A DNA stretch of 64,000 bases from Oleiagrimonas sp963817755 (GCA_963817755.1 CAWFPB010000002.1:806001-870000); one strand, 5' to 3'; shown: positions 34,382 to 43,779, counted from the stretch's first letter. The notes: generated by a model not told the origin, from the sequence alone. Translations and numbers: made by a program.

Positions 34382-35185
34382 TCAGGCCTTGAGCAGCTTG
34401 GGCGGCAGCGTCCTGCCGGCGACCTCGACCATGGCCGGGACCAGGTGATGGTTGGCGGCGACGATGTGGCCGCTCTCGGGCAGGCCGTCGCGGCCGGCGA
34501 AATCGCAGAAGGTGCCACCGGCCTCGCGCACCAGCAGGCAGCCGGCGGCCAGGTCCCAGGGCTTGAGGCCCAGCTCGAAGTAGGCGTCGAAGCGGCCGCT
34601 GGCGGTGTAGGCCAGGTCCAGCGCGGCCGAACCGGTGCGGCGCAGGTCCTCGGCCTGCGTCAGCAGGGCGCGGGTGAACTCCCACTGCGCGTCCAGGTGC
34701 TCGCGCTGGCGGTACGGGAATCCGGTGGCCAGCATGGCGCCGTCCAGCGTCTCGCGCTTGCCGACGCGCATGCGGCGGTCGTTGAGATAGGCGCCATCGC
34801 CCTTGCTGGCGGTGAACAGTTCGTCGCGCAGCGGATCGTAGATCACGCCGTAGACCGGCTCGCCCTTGTCCAGCATGGCGATGGACACGCAAAAGTGCGG
34901 GATGCCGCGCAGGTAGTTGTGGGTGCCGTCGAGCGGGTCGATGACCCAGACCAGGTTGCCCTTGCCAGTGGGCCCCGATTCCTCGCCCAGGAAGGCGTGG
35001 CGCGGATAGGCGCGCCTGAGCTCGCGGATGATCTCGGCCTCGGCGGCGCGGTCGACCTCGGAGACGAAGTCCATGCGCTGCTTCTCGACCACGTTCACGC
35101 TGTCGAGACGGTTCATGTAGCGCAGGATGATGCTTCCTGCGGCGCGCGCGGCACGGGCCGCCACATTGACTGCGGGTCTGGGCAT
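34382..35185 (-). CDS. suhB: Inositol-1-monophosphatase SuhB
   Basis: A 267-residue Li+-sensitive phosphatase fold with metal-binding motifs GEESG (about residue 68), WVIDPLDGTHNYLRGIPHFC and the C-terminal KPWDLAAGCLLVREAGG. In E. coli SuhB also serves as a Nus factor in rRNA antitermination. The ATG at 35185 (MPRPAVNVAARAARAAGSII) is the family start; the frame stays open much further upstream antisense to trmJ, which is not coding. It is divergent from trmJ, as in E. coli. Confidence 0.95.
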   Translation of the reverse strand: MPRPAVNVAARAARAAGSIILRYMNRLDSVNVVEKQRMDFVSEVDRAAEAEIIRELRRAYPRHAFLGEESGPTGKGNLVWVIDPLDGTHNYLRGIPHFCVSIAMLDKGEPVYGVIYDPLRDELFTASKGDGAYLNDRRMRVGKRETLDGAMLATGFPYRQREHLDAQWEFTRALLTQAEDLRRTGSAALDLAYTASGRFDAYFELGLKPWDLAAGCLLVREAGGTFCDFAGRDGLPESGHIVAANHHLVPAMVEVAGRTLPPKLLKA

Positions 35186-35314
35186 GGTCGTCGAGGCTTG
35201 AAAGAACGAAGTTCGCGTCGGGCGCGAGGCGCGCAAGCTTAGCAGAGCCGGGGCGCGTGTCCCAACCGCGGTAAACTCCCGTGCTGGCAAGCGACTTCGC
35301 GGAAACCGGGGACC

Positions 35315-36085
35315 ATGACCGAAATCACCACGCCTGCACGCCTGCGCTACGTGCTGGTGCGCACCTCGCATCCGGGCAACATCGGCAGCGCCGCGCGCGC
35401 CATCCGCACCATGGGCTTCTCGCGCCTGGACCTGGTGCGCCCGCACCGCTACCCGGATCCGGAAGCCGATGCACTGGCTGCCGGCGCTCCCGGCGTGCTG
35501 GCGGCCGCGCAGGTGCACGAGCATCTTCCCGACGCCCTGGCCGGGTGCTCGCTGGCGCTGGGCATGAGCGCGCGCCGCCGCGGCGTGACGTTGCCGGAAC
35601 TGAGTCCGCGCGAGGCCGCCGGGCGGGCCTGGCAGGCGGCGTGTGAAGGACGCGAGGTGGCGCTGGTGTTCGGCAACGAGCAGAGCGGCCTGGACAACGG
35701 GGAGCTGGCGCACTGCCACGCCATGGTGCGCATCCCCAGCGTGTCCGACTACAGCTCGCTGAACCTGGCCCAGGCGGTGCAGGTGATGGCCTACGAAATG
35801 CGCCTGGCCAGCCTGCAGGGCGAGGCACCGAGCGAGCCGGAGCCGGATCCCGAACCCAAGGACCCGCCGGCCGACCTGGAGCAGATGGAGCAGTTCTTCG
35901 TGCACCTGTCGCAGTCGTTGCACGACATCGATTTCCACAAGGGACGCTCGCCGCGCACCATCGAGCTGCGCCTGCGCAAGCTGTTCATGCGCGCGCAGCC
36001 GGACCAGCGCGAGCTGCGCATCCTGCACGGCATCCTGGCCGAGGCGCAGCGCGTGGCGCGCCGCGCCCGCGGGGAGACGGACTGA
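35315..36085 (+). CDS. trmJ: tRNA (cytidine/uridine-2'-O-)-methyltransferase TrmJ
   Basis: A 256-residue SPOUT methyltransferase modifying position 32 of tRNAs. Motifs: HPGNIGSAARAIRTMGFSRL at the N-terminus, VFGNEQSGLDN, and the knot IPSVSDYSSLNLAQAVQVMA. The acidic linker (EPEPDPEPKDPPADLEQ) leads to a C-terminal dimerisation helix. Confidence 0.94.
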   Translation: MTEITTPARLRYVLVRTSHPGNIGSAARAIRTMGFSRLDLVRPHRYPDPEADALAAGAPGVLAAAQVHEHLPDALAGCSLALGMSARRRGVTLPELSPREAAGRAWQAACEGREVALVFGNEQSGLDNGELAHCHAMVRIPSVSDYSSLNLAQAVQVMAYEMRLASLQGEAPSEPEPDPEPKDPPADLEQMEQFFVHLSQSLHDIDFHKGRSPRTIELRLRKLFMRAQPDQRELRILHGILAEAQRVARRARGETD

Positions 36086-36097
36086 TTCAGACAGCCG

Positions 36098-36700
36098 TCA
36101 GATCAGCTTCATCGCGGCGGCGAAGACCACGTTGCTGAACACGAAGGCCAGCACCAGCAGCAGTACGGTGACGGTCCACAGGCCCAGCAACAGGGCACCG
36201 TCGCGTTCGATCAGGGCGATGGCATAGGCCAGCATCATCACCCCGAACAGGTAGTTGGTGAACGGGATCGGCAGGGCCAGCAGCACGCCGAGCAGGGTCA
36301 GCAGCAGGCCGGTGACCAGGCTGGCCGGGCGGCGCGTGAGCGCTTCCAGGCGCGGACGGCACAGGCGTTCGAGCTTGTGCAGGATCGGCAGGGTGCGATC
36401 GAGGAACTTGCGCACCGAGTGTCGGTGCAGCGGGCGACGGCGGATGCGGCGCGGAATCCACGGTTGCTCCAGGCCGACCATCATCTGCAGCCCCAGCACC
36501 ACGATCAGCGTGCCCATCACGCCGCCGATGCCGATCGGGACCGGGATGAAGTTGGGAATCGCCAGCAGCAGCAGCACGCAGCCGAAGGCACGATTGCGCA
36601 ACGGGCGCAGCAGGGCATCCAGGTGGATGGTGTCCTCCGGATGCTCGGCCAGGGTGTCGGCCAGCAGCCGCGTGGCGCGGCGCTCGTGGTCGGGATTCAT
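36098..36700 (-). CDS. ExoD-family exopolysaccharide synthesis protein
   Basis: A 200-residue membrane protein (TIHLDALLRPLRNRAFGCVL, NFIPVPIGIGGVMGTLIVVL, then two or three C-terminal segments) matching ExoD. The Rhizobium prototype is needed for exopolysaccharide and alkali tolerance; the mechanism is unclear. Its ATG overlaps the CorC-family stop (ATGA), so the two are coupled. Confidence 0.88.
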   Translation of the reverse strand: MNPDHERRATRLLADTLAEHPEDTIHLDALLRPLRNRAFGCVLLLLAIPNFIPVPIGIGGVMGTLIVVLGLQMMVGLEQPWIPRRIRRRPLHRHSVRKFLDRTLPILHKLERLCRPRLEALTRRPASLVTGLLLTLLGVLLALPIPFTNYLFGVMMLAYAIALIERDGALLLGLWTVTVLLLVLAFVFSNVVFAAAMKLI

Positions 36701-38031
36701 GCGGAGGCGGCTGGATCGTCGGCGGGTGCGGCGGCTTCGTGGCCGCGCTCGGCGACCACGCGCACGCGGTCGATGCGGGCACCGTCCACGCGTGCCACCT
36801 CGAAGCGCCAGCCGCGCCAGCTGAAGGCGTCGCCGACCTGCGGGATGCGCTCGAACGCGCGCACCACCATGCCGGCGACGGTGTTGAAGTCGTGGTCCTG
36901 CTCGTTGGGCAGGTGCTCCAGGTGCAGCAGCTCGCGCAGGTCCTCGGTGGCCAGGCTGCCGTCGAGCAGCCAGCTGCCGTCGGAGCGGCGCACGATCGGC
37001 GCGGTCTCGCCGTCCTCGCTGCCCTGGCTCTGGCCGACCACTGCCGAGAGTACGTCGTTGAGCGTGACCAGGCCTTCGATGTCGCCGTATTCGTCCACCA
37101 CCAGCGCCATCTGCGTCTTCGCGTCGCGGAACGACTCGAGCAGGTCCAGCGCGCGCGCGGTCTCGGGCACGTACAGTGGCGGGACCATGTCGCGCAGCAG
37201 GTCGGTTTCGCCGCGCAGCATGCCATCGAGCACGCGCTTGACCTCGGCGATGCCGACCACCTCGCTTTCGTCGCCGCGGTAGACCGGGAAGCGCGAGAAG
37301 GTGTGCGACTGCAGCACGCGCAGGTTTTCCTCGCGCGAGGCGGCGGCATCGAGCCATTCGATGCGCGTGCGCGGCGTCATCACGCTGTCCACCGGGCGGT
37401 CGCCCAGGCGCAGCACGCGGTTGACCATGTTGCGCTCGTCGGCGTCGAGCACGCCCTGTTCGGCGCCCTCGGCGACCAGCAGGCGGATCTCCTCCTCGGT
37501 GACCGAGGATCGGCGCGCGCGGTGCAGGCGCAGCAGCCTGAGGATCAGCGTGCTGATGCCGTTGAGAACCCACACGAACGGCGAACTCAGTCGCGAGAGC
37601 ACCAGCATCGGCATGGCGATGGTGGTGGCCAGGCGCTCGGGCGCGACCAGCGCGATCCGCTTGGGCACCAGTTCACCGATCACGATCTGCACCGTGGTCA
37701 CGATGACGAAGCCGATCAGCCAGCCGATGACGGTGGCGTAGGGTGCCATCCAGTCCACGCCCATCGCGTGCACCAGGTTGGCGAAGCGCTCGCCCAGCGA
37801 CGCGCCGGTCACCGCACCGGTAATCAGCATCACCAGGGTGATGCCGACCTGCACCGTGGACAGGAAACGGTCCGGGTGTTCGGCCAGTTCGGCGGCCACG
37901 CGCGCCCGGGCGCTGCTGCGCGCCATCTGCTTGAGGCGGCTCTTGCGCGAGGCCACGATGGCCATTTCGGACAGGGCGAAAAAGCCGTTGAGGAGGGACA
38001 ACAGCAGGATCAGTCCCAGTTCGGTCAGCAT
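36697..38031 (-). CDS. HlyC/CorC family transporter (DUF21-CBS-CorC_HlyC)
   Basis: A 444-residue protein. DUF21 with three or four membrane segments (1-200; LLSLLNGFFALSEMAIVASR, VQIVIGELVPKRIAL) precedes a CBS pair (about 215-345; VMTPRTRIEWLDAAAS, VVDEYGDIEGLVTLNDVL) and a C-terminal CorC_HlyC domain (DFNTVAGMVVRAFERIP). Relatives are Mg2+/Co2+ efflux proteins. Confidence 0.92.
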   Translation of the reverse strand: MLTELGLILLLSLLNGFFALSEMAIVASRKSRLKQMARSSARARVAAELAEHPDRFLSTVQVGITLVMLITGAVTGASLGERFANLVHAMGVDWMAPYATVIGWLIGFVIVTTVQIVIGELVPKRIALVAPERLATTIAMPMLVLSRLSSPFVWVLNGISTLILRLLRLHRARRSSVTEEEIRLLVAEGAEQGVLDADERNMVNRVLRLGDRPVDSVMTPRTRIEWLDAAASREENLRVLQSHTFSRFPVYRGDESEVVGIAEVKRVLDGMLRGETDLLRDMVPPLYVPETARALDLLESFRDAKTQMALVVDEYGDIEGLVTLNDVLSAVVGQSQGSEDGETAPIVRRSDGSWLLDGSLATEDLRELLHLEHLPNEQDHDFNTVAGMVVRAFERIPQVGDAFSWRGWRFEVARVDGARIDRVRVVAERGHEAAAPADDPAASA

Positions 38032-38147
38032 GCGCGGGGCGGGAGCTCCAGTTCAGGTCTTTTGGCAGTGTAACCGGCTTTGCCGCTTTCCACAGGCCGG
38101 CCATACGTCCGTACCCAACGGGCGCATGGACCGTTCCGAAGCGAACC

Positions 38148-38840
38148 TCAGGCCGGCGGGTAGACCTTGGCCTCGGTGATCTGGCCGCGCGGGCCGCGCG
38201 TGGCCAGATGAAGGGCGGTCGCGGCCAGTTCGCGCGGGTCGATCCAGGTCTGCGGATCGACGTCCGGCATGGCGGCGCGGTTGCCGGCGGTATCGACCGC
38301 GCCCATCGGGTACATCACGGCCACGTGCACGCCCTTGGGCGCGGTTTCCGCATGGACCGACTTCAGCCAGGCGATCAGTGCCGCCTTGGACGCCGCATAC
38401 GGCCCCTTGCTTGCACCGCCGTACAGCGCGGCATCGGCGCCCACGCCCAGTACGAAGCCCTTGCCGGCCTCGAGCATGCCCGGCAGCACCGCGCGGGTGG
38501 CATTGAAGGCGGTACGGAAGTTGATGTCCAGCTGCGCCTCCAGCTGCTGCATGGAGGTTTCCGTGGCGCCGCTCATGTCGAAGCCGCCGGCGATGTTGAG
38601 CAGGGCATCGACATGGCCCAGCTTCTTGCCCAGGTCCTCGATGGCGCCGCGTGCGGCGTCTTCGTCGACCAGGTTGGCCACGGCGACGACCGCATCCGCG
38701 CAGCCATCCTGCGCGCGCCTGGCCTCGTCGGCGCTGTAGGCGACCAGACCGAGCTTCCAGCCGGCCTCGGCGAAGGCGGCGATGACGTGGGTGGCGATGG
38801 CGCCGCCGGCGCCGGTGATGATCGCGGTGGGCTGGGACAT
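38148..38840 (-). CDS. Short-chain dehydrogenase/reductase
   Basis: A 230-residue Rossmann oxidoreductase. The cofactor glycine motif is TGAGGAIATH near residue 10, then NIAGGF, and the catalytic YAASK. It ends with GQITEAKVYPPA. The substrate is unknown. It is a single-gene unit flanked by non-coding DNA on both sides. Confidence 0.9.
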   Translation of the reverse strand: MSQPTAIITGAGGAIATHVIAAFAEAGWKLGLVAYSADEARRAQDGCADAVVAVANLVDEDAARGAIEDLGKKLGHVDALLNIAGGFDMSGATETSMQQLEAQLDINFRTAFNATRAVLPGMLEAGKGFVLGVGADAALYGGASKGPYAASKAALIAWLKSVHAETAPKGVHVAVMYPMGAVDTAGNRAAMPDVDPQTWIDPRELAATALHLATRGPRGQITEAKVYPPA

Positions 38841-38938
38841 GGCGTGCTCCGTGTTCCGTGGATTTCTCGGAGGCGGATTATCCCATACCGGTCGGGGTGG
38901 CTTCGAATGGGGGAGGAAGTGTCCTGGATCGCGCGGGT

Positions 38939-38964
38939 GTTGGGCTTCGCAGGCTCAGCCCAAC
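38939..38964. repeat. Interspersed inverted repeat GTTGGGC...GCCCAAC
   Basis: GTTGGGC-TTCGCAGGCTCA-GCCCAAC followed by CTACG, a perfect seven-base stem in the gap between the SDR gene and the conserved hypothetical gene. It looks like the REP-type repeat common in Xanthomonadales intergenic DNA. The remainder of 38841-39034 shows no gene. Confidence 0.6.
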
Positions 38965-39034
38965 CTACGGGACAACGGGCTCGGGTGGGCGTCCATCGGT
39001 CGGTCGGATCCGAGGCGGCCACGGCACGTTCCCT

Positions 39035-39439
39035 TCAGAACGCATCCGCCTCGCTCGAGATCAGCTGCTCGAGATTGTCGCCCAGCGCCGCCAGTTCGGC
39101 GATCAGGCGCTCCAGCTCCTCGGCGGTCAGCAGTTCGTAGGGGCGGTTCTCGCACAGGTGGATGTAAGGCGAACCGTCCAGGTCGCTGACCGCCAGGTAG
39201 CCCACGCGCTGCTCCCAGTTGAAGCGCAGGCAGCGACGTGCGTCGACCCCGACCAGCGGACCGACGGGCGTGGACACGCGCAGGTACTTGCGGTCGTCCT
39301 CGTCTTCCAGCTCGGCCAGGTAGATGCCCTGGTTGCGCCCCTCGGGGAGGCGCACGTCGAAACTGATCAGGTAGGGGTCGTTGTGGCGCAGCTGGTACTG
39401 GCCGTTGAGCTGTGAGCGAATGGCTTCGAAGTGCTGCAT
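39035..39439 (-). CDS. Conserved hypothetical acidic protein, possibly YbjN/chaperone-like
   Basis: A 134-residue acidic soluble protein (MQHFEAIRSQLNGQYQLRHN; FDVRLPEGRNQGIYLAELED; WEQRVGYLAVSDLDGSPYIH; a C-terminal helix ELERLIAELAALGDNLEQLI). I do not recognise a named family. The alpha-beta pattern with a terminal amphipathic helix resembles YbjN or type III chaperone folds, but that is only a guess. It has no signal peptide or membrane segment. It is divergent from the alkyltransferase-like gene. Confidence 0.75.
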   Translation of the reverse strand: MQHFEAIRSQLNGQYQLRHNDPYLISFDVRLPEGRNQGIYLAELEDEDDRKYLRVSTPVGPLVGVDARRCLRFNWEQRVGYLAVSDLDGSPYIHLCENRPYELLTAEELERLIAELAALGDNLEQLISSEADAF

Positions 39440-39484
39440 GATCGGTCCCTTGTCGACGCCCCCCGCAATGGTAGCGTAGCAGCG

Positions 39485-39823
39485 ATGAAGCCCGAATACC
39501 GACGCATATTCGACGCCGTGGCGGCGATTCCCCCGGGGCGCGTGGCCAGCTACGGCCAGATCGCCGCGCGGGCCGGGCTGCCGGGGCGTGCGCGCATGGT
39601 CGGCAAGGTGCTGGGCCAGGACAGCGAGGGCCTGGAACTGCCGTGGTTCCGGGTGCTGCGTGCCGACGGGCGCATCGCGTTCCCGCCCGGCAGTCGCGGT
39701 TTTCGCGAGCAGGTCGAGCGCCTGCGCGCGGAGGGTGTGCAGGTGCAAGGCGGGCGTATCCGGATGCAGGAGTTCGGTCTGGATGCCGATCTGGATCGAG
39801 CGCTGTGGGGCATGCCCGACTGA
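39485..39823 (+). CDS. Alkyltransferase-like DNA-binding protein (ATL, MGMT family)
   Basis: A 112-residue protein with the helix-turn-helix of O6-alkylguanine-DNA alkyltransferases (PPGRVASYGQIAARAGLPGR) and the active-site loop PWFRV, where Trp54 replaces the alkyl-accepting cysteine of PCHR. It therefore cannot self-alkylate. ATL proteins bind O6-alkylguanine and flag it for nucleotide excision repair. The loop also has Phe in place of the usual His. Confidence 0.92.
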   Translation: MKPEYRRIFDAVAAIPPGRVASYGQIAARAGLPGRARMVGKVLGQDSEGLELPWFRVLRADGRIAFPPGSRGFREQVERLRAEGVQVQGGRIRMQEFGLDADLDRALWGMPD

Positions 39824-39969
39824 GCGGGTCGGCATCGGCCCGCGCTCCTGTCTCCAGTAATCGCATGCCCGGCCGGATCGCGCTTTGCTAGCATGCCGTG
39901 CGTCGCCGGGCGTTTGCGCCCGGGGCCACCCATCCCCGTTTCACGCTTTGACCGGACTCCCACACGACC

Positions 39970-41827
39970 ATGACCGCACCTTCCGAAGCCGCCGTTCACG
40001 ACACCGCTTCGGAGATCGGCAACGAGGCGCTGGGCGTGCTGCGCGAGGTGTTCGGCTACACCGCCTTCCGCGGGCGCCAGCAGGCCATCATCGAGCACAT
40101 GGTCGGCGGCGGCGACGCGCTGGTGCTGATGCCGACCGGCGGCGGCAAGTCGCTGTGCTACCAGTTGCCGGCCCTGCTGCGCCCGGGCACCGCGATCGTG
40201 GTCTCGCCGCTGATCGCGCTGATGCAGGACCAGGTCGAGGCGCTGCGCCAGCTCGGCGTGGAGGCTGCGTTCCTCAATTCCAGCCTGGACGGCCCGGCCC
40301 AGGCCGAAGTCGAGCGGCGCTTCGTCGACGGCGACCTGAAGCTGCTCTATGTCGCGCCCGAGCGCTTGCTGACCGGTCGCTTCCTGGACCTGCTGGGGCG
40401 CGTGGAGCCGTCGCTGTTCGCCATCGACGAGGCGCACTGCGTGTCGCAGTGGGGGCACGACTTCCGTCCCGAATACCGTCAGCTCACGGTGCTGCACGAA
40501 CGCTTCCCCGGCGTGCCGCGCATCGCCCTGACCGCCACCGCCGACGACGCCGACCCGGCGCGAGATCGTCGAGCGCCTGGCGCTGGACGCGGCCGAGCAG
40601 TTCGTGGCCAGCTTCGACCGCCCCAACATCCGCTACGCGGTGGTGCACAAGGACCAGCCCAAGCAGCAACTGAAGGCGTTTCTGAAACATCACCAGGGCG
40701 ATTCGGGCATCGTCTACTGCCTGTCGCGGCGCAAGGTCGAGGAGACCGCCGGCTGGCTGGCCGGGCAGGGCGTCCACGCGCTGCCCTATCACGCCGGGCT
40801 GGATGCCGCCACGCGCGCCGACCACCAGCAGCGCTTCCTGCGCGAGGACGGCGTGGTGATGTGCGCGACCATTGCCTTCGGCATGGGCATCGACAAGCCG
40901 GACGTGCGCTTCGTCGCGCACCTGGACCTGCCCAAGAGCCTGGAGGGCTATTACCAGGAAACCGGTCGCGCCGGCCGCGACGGACTGCCGGCCGAGGCGT
41001 GGATGGCCTACGGCCTGGGCGACCTGGTGACCCTGGCGCAGTTCATCCAGCGCTCCGAAGCCAGCGAGGAGCGCAAGCGCCTGGAGCGCGCCAAGCTCGA
41101 TGCGCTGCTGGCGTATGCCGAGACCACCCGCTGCCGCCGGCAGCAGCTGCTGGGCTACTTCGGCGAAACCCTGGCCGAGCCCTGCGGCAACTGCGACAAC
41201 TGCCTCGAGCCGCCGCCGACCTGGGACGCCACCGAGGCCGCGCAGAAGGCACTTTCATGCGTGTACCGCACCGGCCAGCGCTACGGCGTGGGCTACCTGG
41301 TCGATGTCCTGCTGGGCAAGGACAGCGACCGCATCCAGGCCCAGGGCCACGACACGCTCAGCGTGCACGGCATCGGCCACGACATGGACGCGCGGCAGTG
41401 GCGTGGCGTGTTCCGCCAGCTGGTCGCCCACGGCATGCTGGTCCCGGATGCGGAGGGCTACGGCACCCTGCGCCTGACCGAGGCCGCGCGTCCGGTGCTG
41501 CGCGGCGAGCAACGCCTCGAGCTTCGCCGCGAACCCGACCGCGCCCAGCGCCGCGCCCGCCGAGCGTCCTCCGCTTCCGGCGAACGCGGCAGCCTGGACA
41601 TCGCCCCGCACGAGGAGGCGCTGTGGCAGGCGCTGCGCGAGACCCGCGCGCGGCTGGCGAAGGAGCAGGGCGTGCCGGCCTACGTGATCTTCCACGATGC
41701 CACCCTGTACGCGATGCTGCGCGAGCATCCTTCCGACCGCGATTCGCTGGCCGCCATCAGCGGCGTCGGCGCGCGCAAGCTCGAGCGCTACGGCGCCGAT
41801 TTCCTGCGCGTCCTGATGGACGACTGA
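39970..41827 (+). pseudogene. recQ: ATP-dependent DNA helicase RecQ, one frameshift near 40545
   Basis: The first frame holds MVGGGDALVLMPTGGGKSLC (Walker A), DEAHCVSQWGHDFRPEYRQL and RIALTATAD, then shifts. The second frame resumes with TPTRREIVERLAL and FDRPNIRYAVVHKDQP, continues with the helicase C-terminal domain (MGIDKPDVRFVAHLDLPKSL, ETGRAGRDG), the zinc-binding RQC domain (CRRQQLLGYFGE, PCGNCDNC) and a C-terminal HRDC domain. One extra base in GACGACG around 40543-40549 explains the break, after which length (about 619 residues) and motifs are normal. A core repair gene broken by one base is more likely a sequencing error than a true loss. Confidence 0.93.
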
Positions 41828-41864
41828 TATCGAATGCGGCGCGTCGTGCCGGATCCGTGCATTC

Positions 41865-41885
41865 GATTTTTCCTAGGAAAAAATC
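41865..41885. promoter_or_regulatory. Palindrome GATTTTTCCTAGGAAAAAATC
   Basis: Near-perfect dyad centred on CCTAGG, 38 bases after the recQ stop. It could be an operator for the nuclease gene or a weak terminator for recQ. Confidence 0.4.
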
Positions 41886-41909
41886 CCGTCACGAAATCGA
41901 CTTCGTACA

Positions 41910-41948
41910 CCCATAGTGTGCCCCCGGGGGGAAGACATTCACTATGGG
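41910..41948 (+). promoter_or_regulatory. Leader stem-loop covering the nuclease ribosome-binding site
   Basis: CCCATAGTG (41910-41918) and CACTATGGG (41940-41948) are perfect inverted repeats enclosing an inner CCCCCGGGGGG. The 3' arm merges with the GGGAGGGAG Shine-Dalgarno (41946-41954) just before the ATG at 41960, so the folded leader could restrict ribosome entry. Confidence 0.5.
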
Positions 41949-41959
41949 AGGGAGTACCC

Positions 41960-43693
41960 ATGCGTCGATTGGCACGCATTCTTTTCGTCCTGGCCGCCTT
42001 GGCCTGGATCGCGCCGGCGTTCGCCGACTCGCCGGTCTTCATCAACGAGATCCACTACGACAACAGCGGCAGCGACACCGGCGAGGCGGTGGAACTGGCC
42101 GGGCCGGCCGGCACCGACCTGACCGGCTGGCAGGTGGTGCTGTACAACGGCAGCAACGGTTCGGTCTACGCCACCTACACGCTGTCGGGCACGCTGTCCG
42201 ACCAGTGCAGCGGCTACGGCGTCAAGGCGATCACCACGCCGGGCATCCAGAACGGCGCGCCCGACGGCCTGGCCCTGATCGACGCCAGCGGCATCGTGCG
42301 CCAGTTCCTCAGCTACGAGGGCACGTTCACCGCCAGCAGCGGACCGGCCGCGGGGGTGACCAGTACCGACATCGGCGTCAACGAGGGCAGCGCCACACCG
42401 GTCGGCCAGTCGCTGCAGCTGGCCGGCAACGGTTCCTATGCCAGCGACTTCACCTGGCTGGCGCCGGGCACCGCCAGCTTCGGCCAGTGCAACCCGGGCC
42501 AGACCTTCGTCGCGCTCGGCGGCGGTGGCGGCACCGGCGGCGGCAGCAGCCTGGCCAACGGGACGCCGGTGACGGTGTCGGGCGCGCAGGGCGCGTTCGG
42601 CGACACCTACACCGTCGACATCCCGGCTGGCGCGAGCAACCTGAGCATTGCCATCTCCGGGGGATCCGGCGATGCCGACCTGTACGTGAAGTCCGGCGCC
42701 GAACCGACATCGAGCAGTTACGACTGCCGCCCGTACATTGCCGGAAACGACGAGACCTGCACCTTCGCCACACCCCAGGCCGGGACGTACTACGTGAAGC
42801 TGTACGGCTGGAGCAGCTATGCCGGCGTGTCCCTGGAAGCGGACTGGACCGCGTCCACCACGGGCGGTGGCGGTGGTGGAGGCGGCGGCAGCGGCTACTA
42901 CGCCAGCGTCGACACCAGCAGCCCGACCGCGCTGCGCAACTCGCTGCACACCCTGCTCGAGCAGGTGACGAAGATCCCGTACACCGCCTCGACCACCGAC
43001 ACCTGGGACGTGCTGGCCAAGGCCGACGAGGATCCGCTCAACAGCAACGACGTGATCGAGGTCTACACCAACAAGAGCGTGCCCAGGGAGACGGGCGGCA
43101 ATACCGAATACAACCGCGAGCACACCTGGCCCAATTCGTACGGCTTCCCGGTCAACGACAACACCAACTATGCCTACACCGACCTGCACATGCTGATGGT
43201 CGCCAACATCGGCTACAACAAGGACCGCGGCAACGAGCCCTACGGCACCTGCAGCGCCGCATGCACGGAGTACCCGACCACCGCCACCGACGGCAGCGGC
43301 GGCGGCTCCGGCACCTATCCGGGCAACTCCAACTGGTCCGACGGCGTGATCTGGGAAGTATGGATGGGCAAGCGCGGCGACGTGGCCCGCGCGTTGCTGT
43401 ACATGGACGTGCGCTTCGAGGGCGGCACCAATCCGTACACCGGCGATCCCGAGCCGGACCTTGTGCTGACCGACGACATGAGCAAGATCGTCACCAGCGG
43501 CGGCATGAACACCACCGGCAAGGCCTACATGGGGCAGCTGTCGGTGCTGCTGCAGTGGGCGCAGGAGGACCCGGTGTCCGACGTCGAGCGCCTGCGCAAC
43601 GACACTGTCGAGCAGTACCAGGGCAACCGCAACCCGTTCGTGGACCACCCCGAGTGGATCGCCTGCGTGTTCCAGAACCAGTGCCCGCAGTAG
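41960..43693 (+). CDS. Secreted multidomain nuclease (LTD - PPC - endonuclease I)
   Basis: A 577-residue exported enzyme. After the signal peptide (MRRLARILFVLAALAWIAPA, FA|DSP) come a lamin-tail-like domain (about 25-185; FINEIHYDNSGSDTGEAVEL), a Gly linker, a PPC-type carbohydrate/secretion domain (about 200-295; DTYTVDIPAGASNLSIAISG, DADLYVKSG), a poly-Gly linker, and a C-terminal endonuclease I domain with the metal/His motif YNREHTWPNSYG and DLHMLMVANIGYNKDRGNEP. It should cut DNA or RNA outside the cell. The start follows a strong GGGAGGGAG. Two cysteines at the end (WIACVFQNQCPQ) may form a disulfide. Confidence 0.9.
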   Translation: MRRLARILFVLAALAWIAPAFADSPVFINEIHYDNSGSDTGEAVELAGPAGTDLTGWQVVLYNGSNGSVYATYTLSGTLSDQCSGYGVKAITTPGIQNGAPDGLALIDASGIVRQFLSYEGTFTASSGPAAGVTSTDIGVNEGSATPVGQSLQLAGNGSYASDFTWLAPGTASFGQCNPGQTFVALGGGGGTGGGSSLANGTPVTVSGAQGAFGDTYTVDIPAGASNLSIAISGGSGDADLYVKSGAEPTSSSYDCRPYIAGNDETCTFATPQAGTYYVKLYGWSSYAGVSLEADWTASTTGGGGGGGGGSGYYASVDTSSPTALRNSLHTLLEQVTKIPYTASTTDTWDVLAKADEDPLNSNDVIEVYTNKSVPRETGGNTEYNREHTWPNSYGFPVNDNTNYAYTDLHMLMVANIGYNKDRGNEPYGTCSAACTEYPTTATDGSGGGSGTYPGNSNWSDGVIWEVWMGKRGDVARALLYMDVRFEGGTNPYTGDPEPDLVLTDDMSKIVTSGGMNTTGKAYMGQLSVLLQWAQEDPVSDVERLRNDTVEQYQGNRNPFVDHPEWIACVFQNQCPQ

Positions 43694-43750
43694 GGGCCTG
43701 ACGGGTCCGTGACCCGCCACGGGCGGGCGGATCCGGGTCATGCGTGGCCA

Positions 43751-43779
43751 GGGTCGCCGGGCAACCGGCGGCCCTTTTT
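43751..43779 (+). terminator. Rho-independent terminator of the nuclease gene
   Basis: GGGTCGCCGG-GCAA-CCGGCGGCCC followed by five T, with one G-U pair, 58 bases after the nuclease stop. Confidence 0.88.

Noticed and set aside
35186..36028. Extension of the suhB frame far upstream into the trmJ gene.
   Set aside because: The family start is at 35185; the extension is antisense to the conserved trmJ gene.
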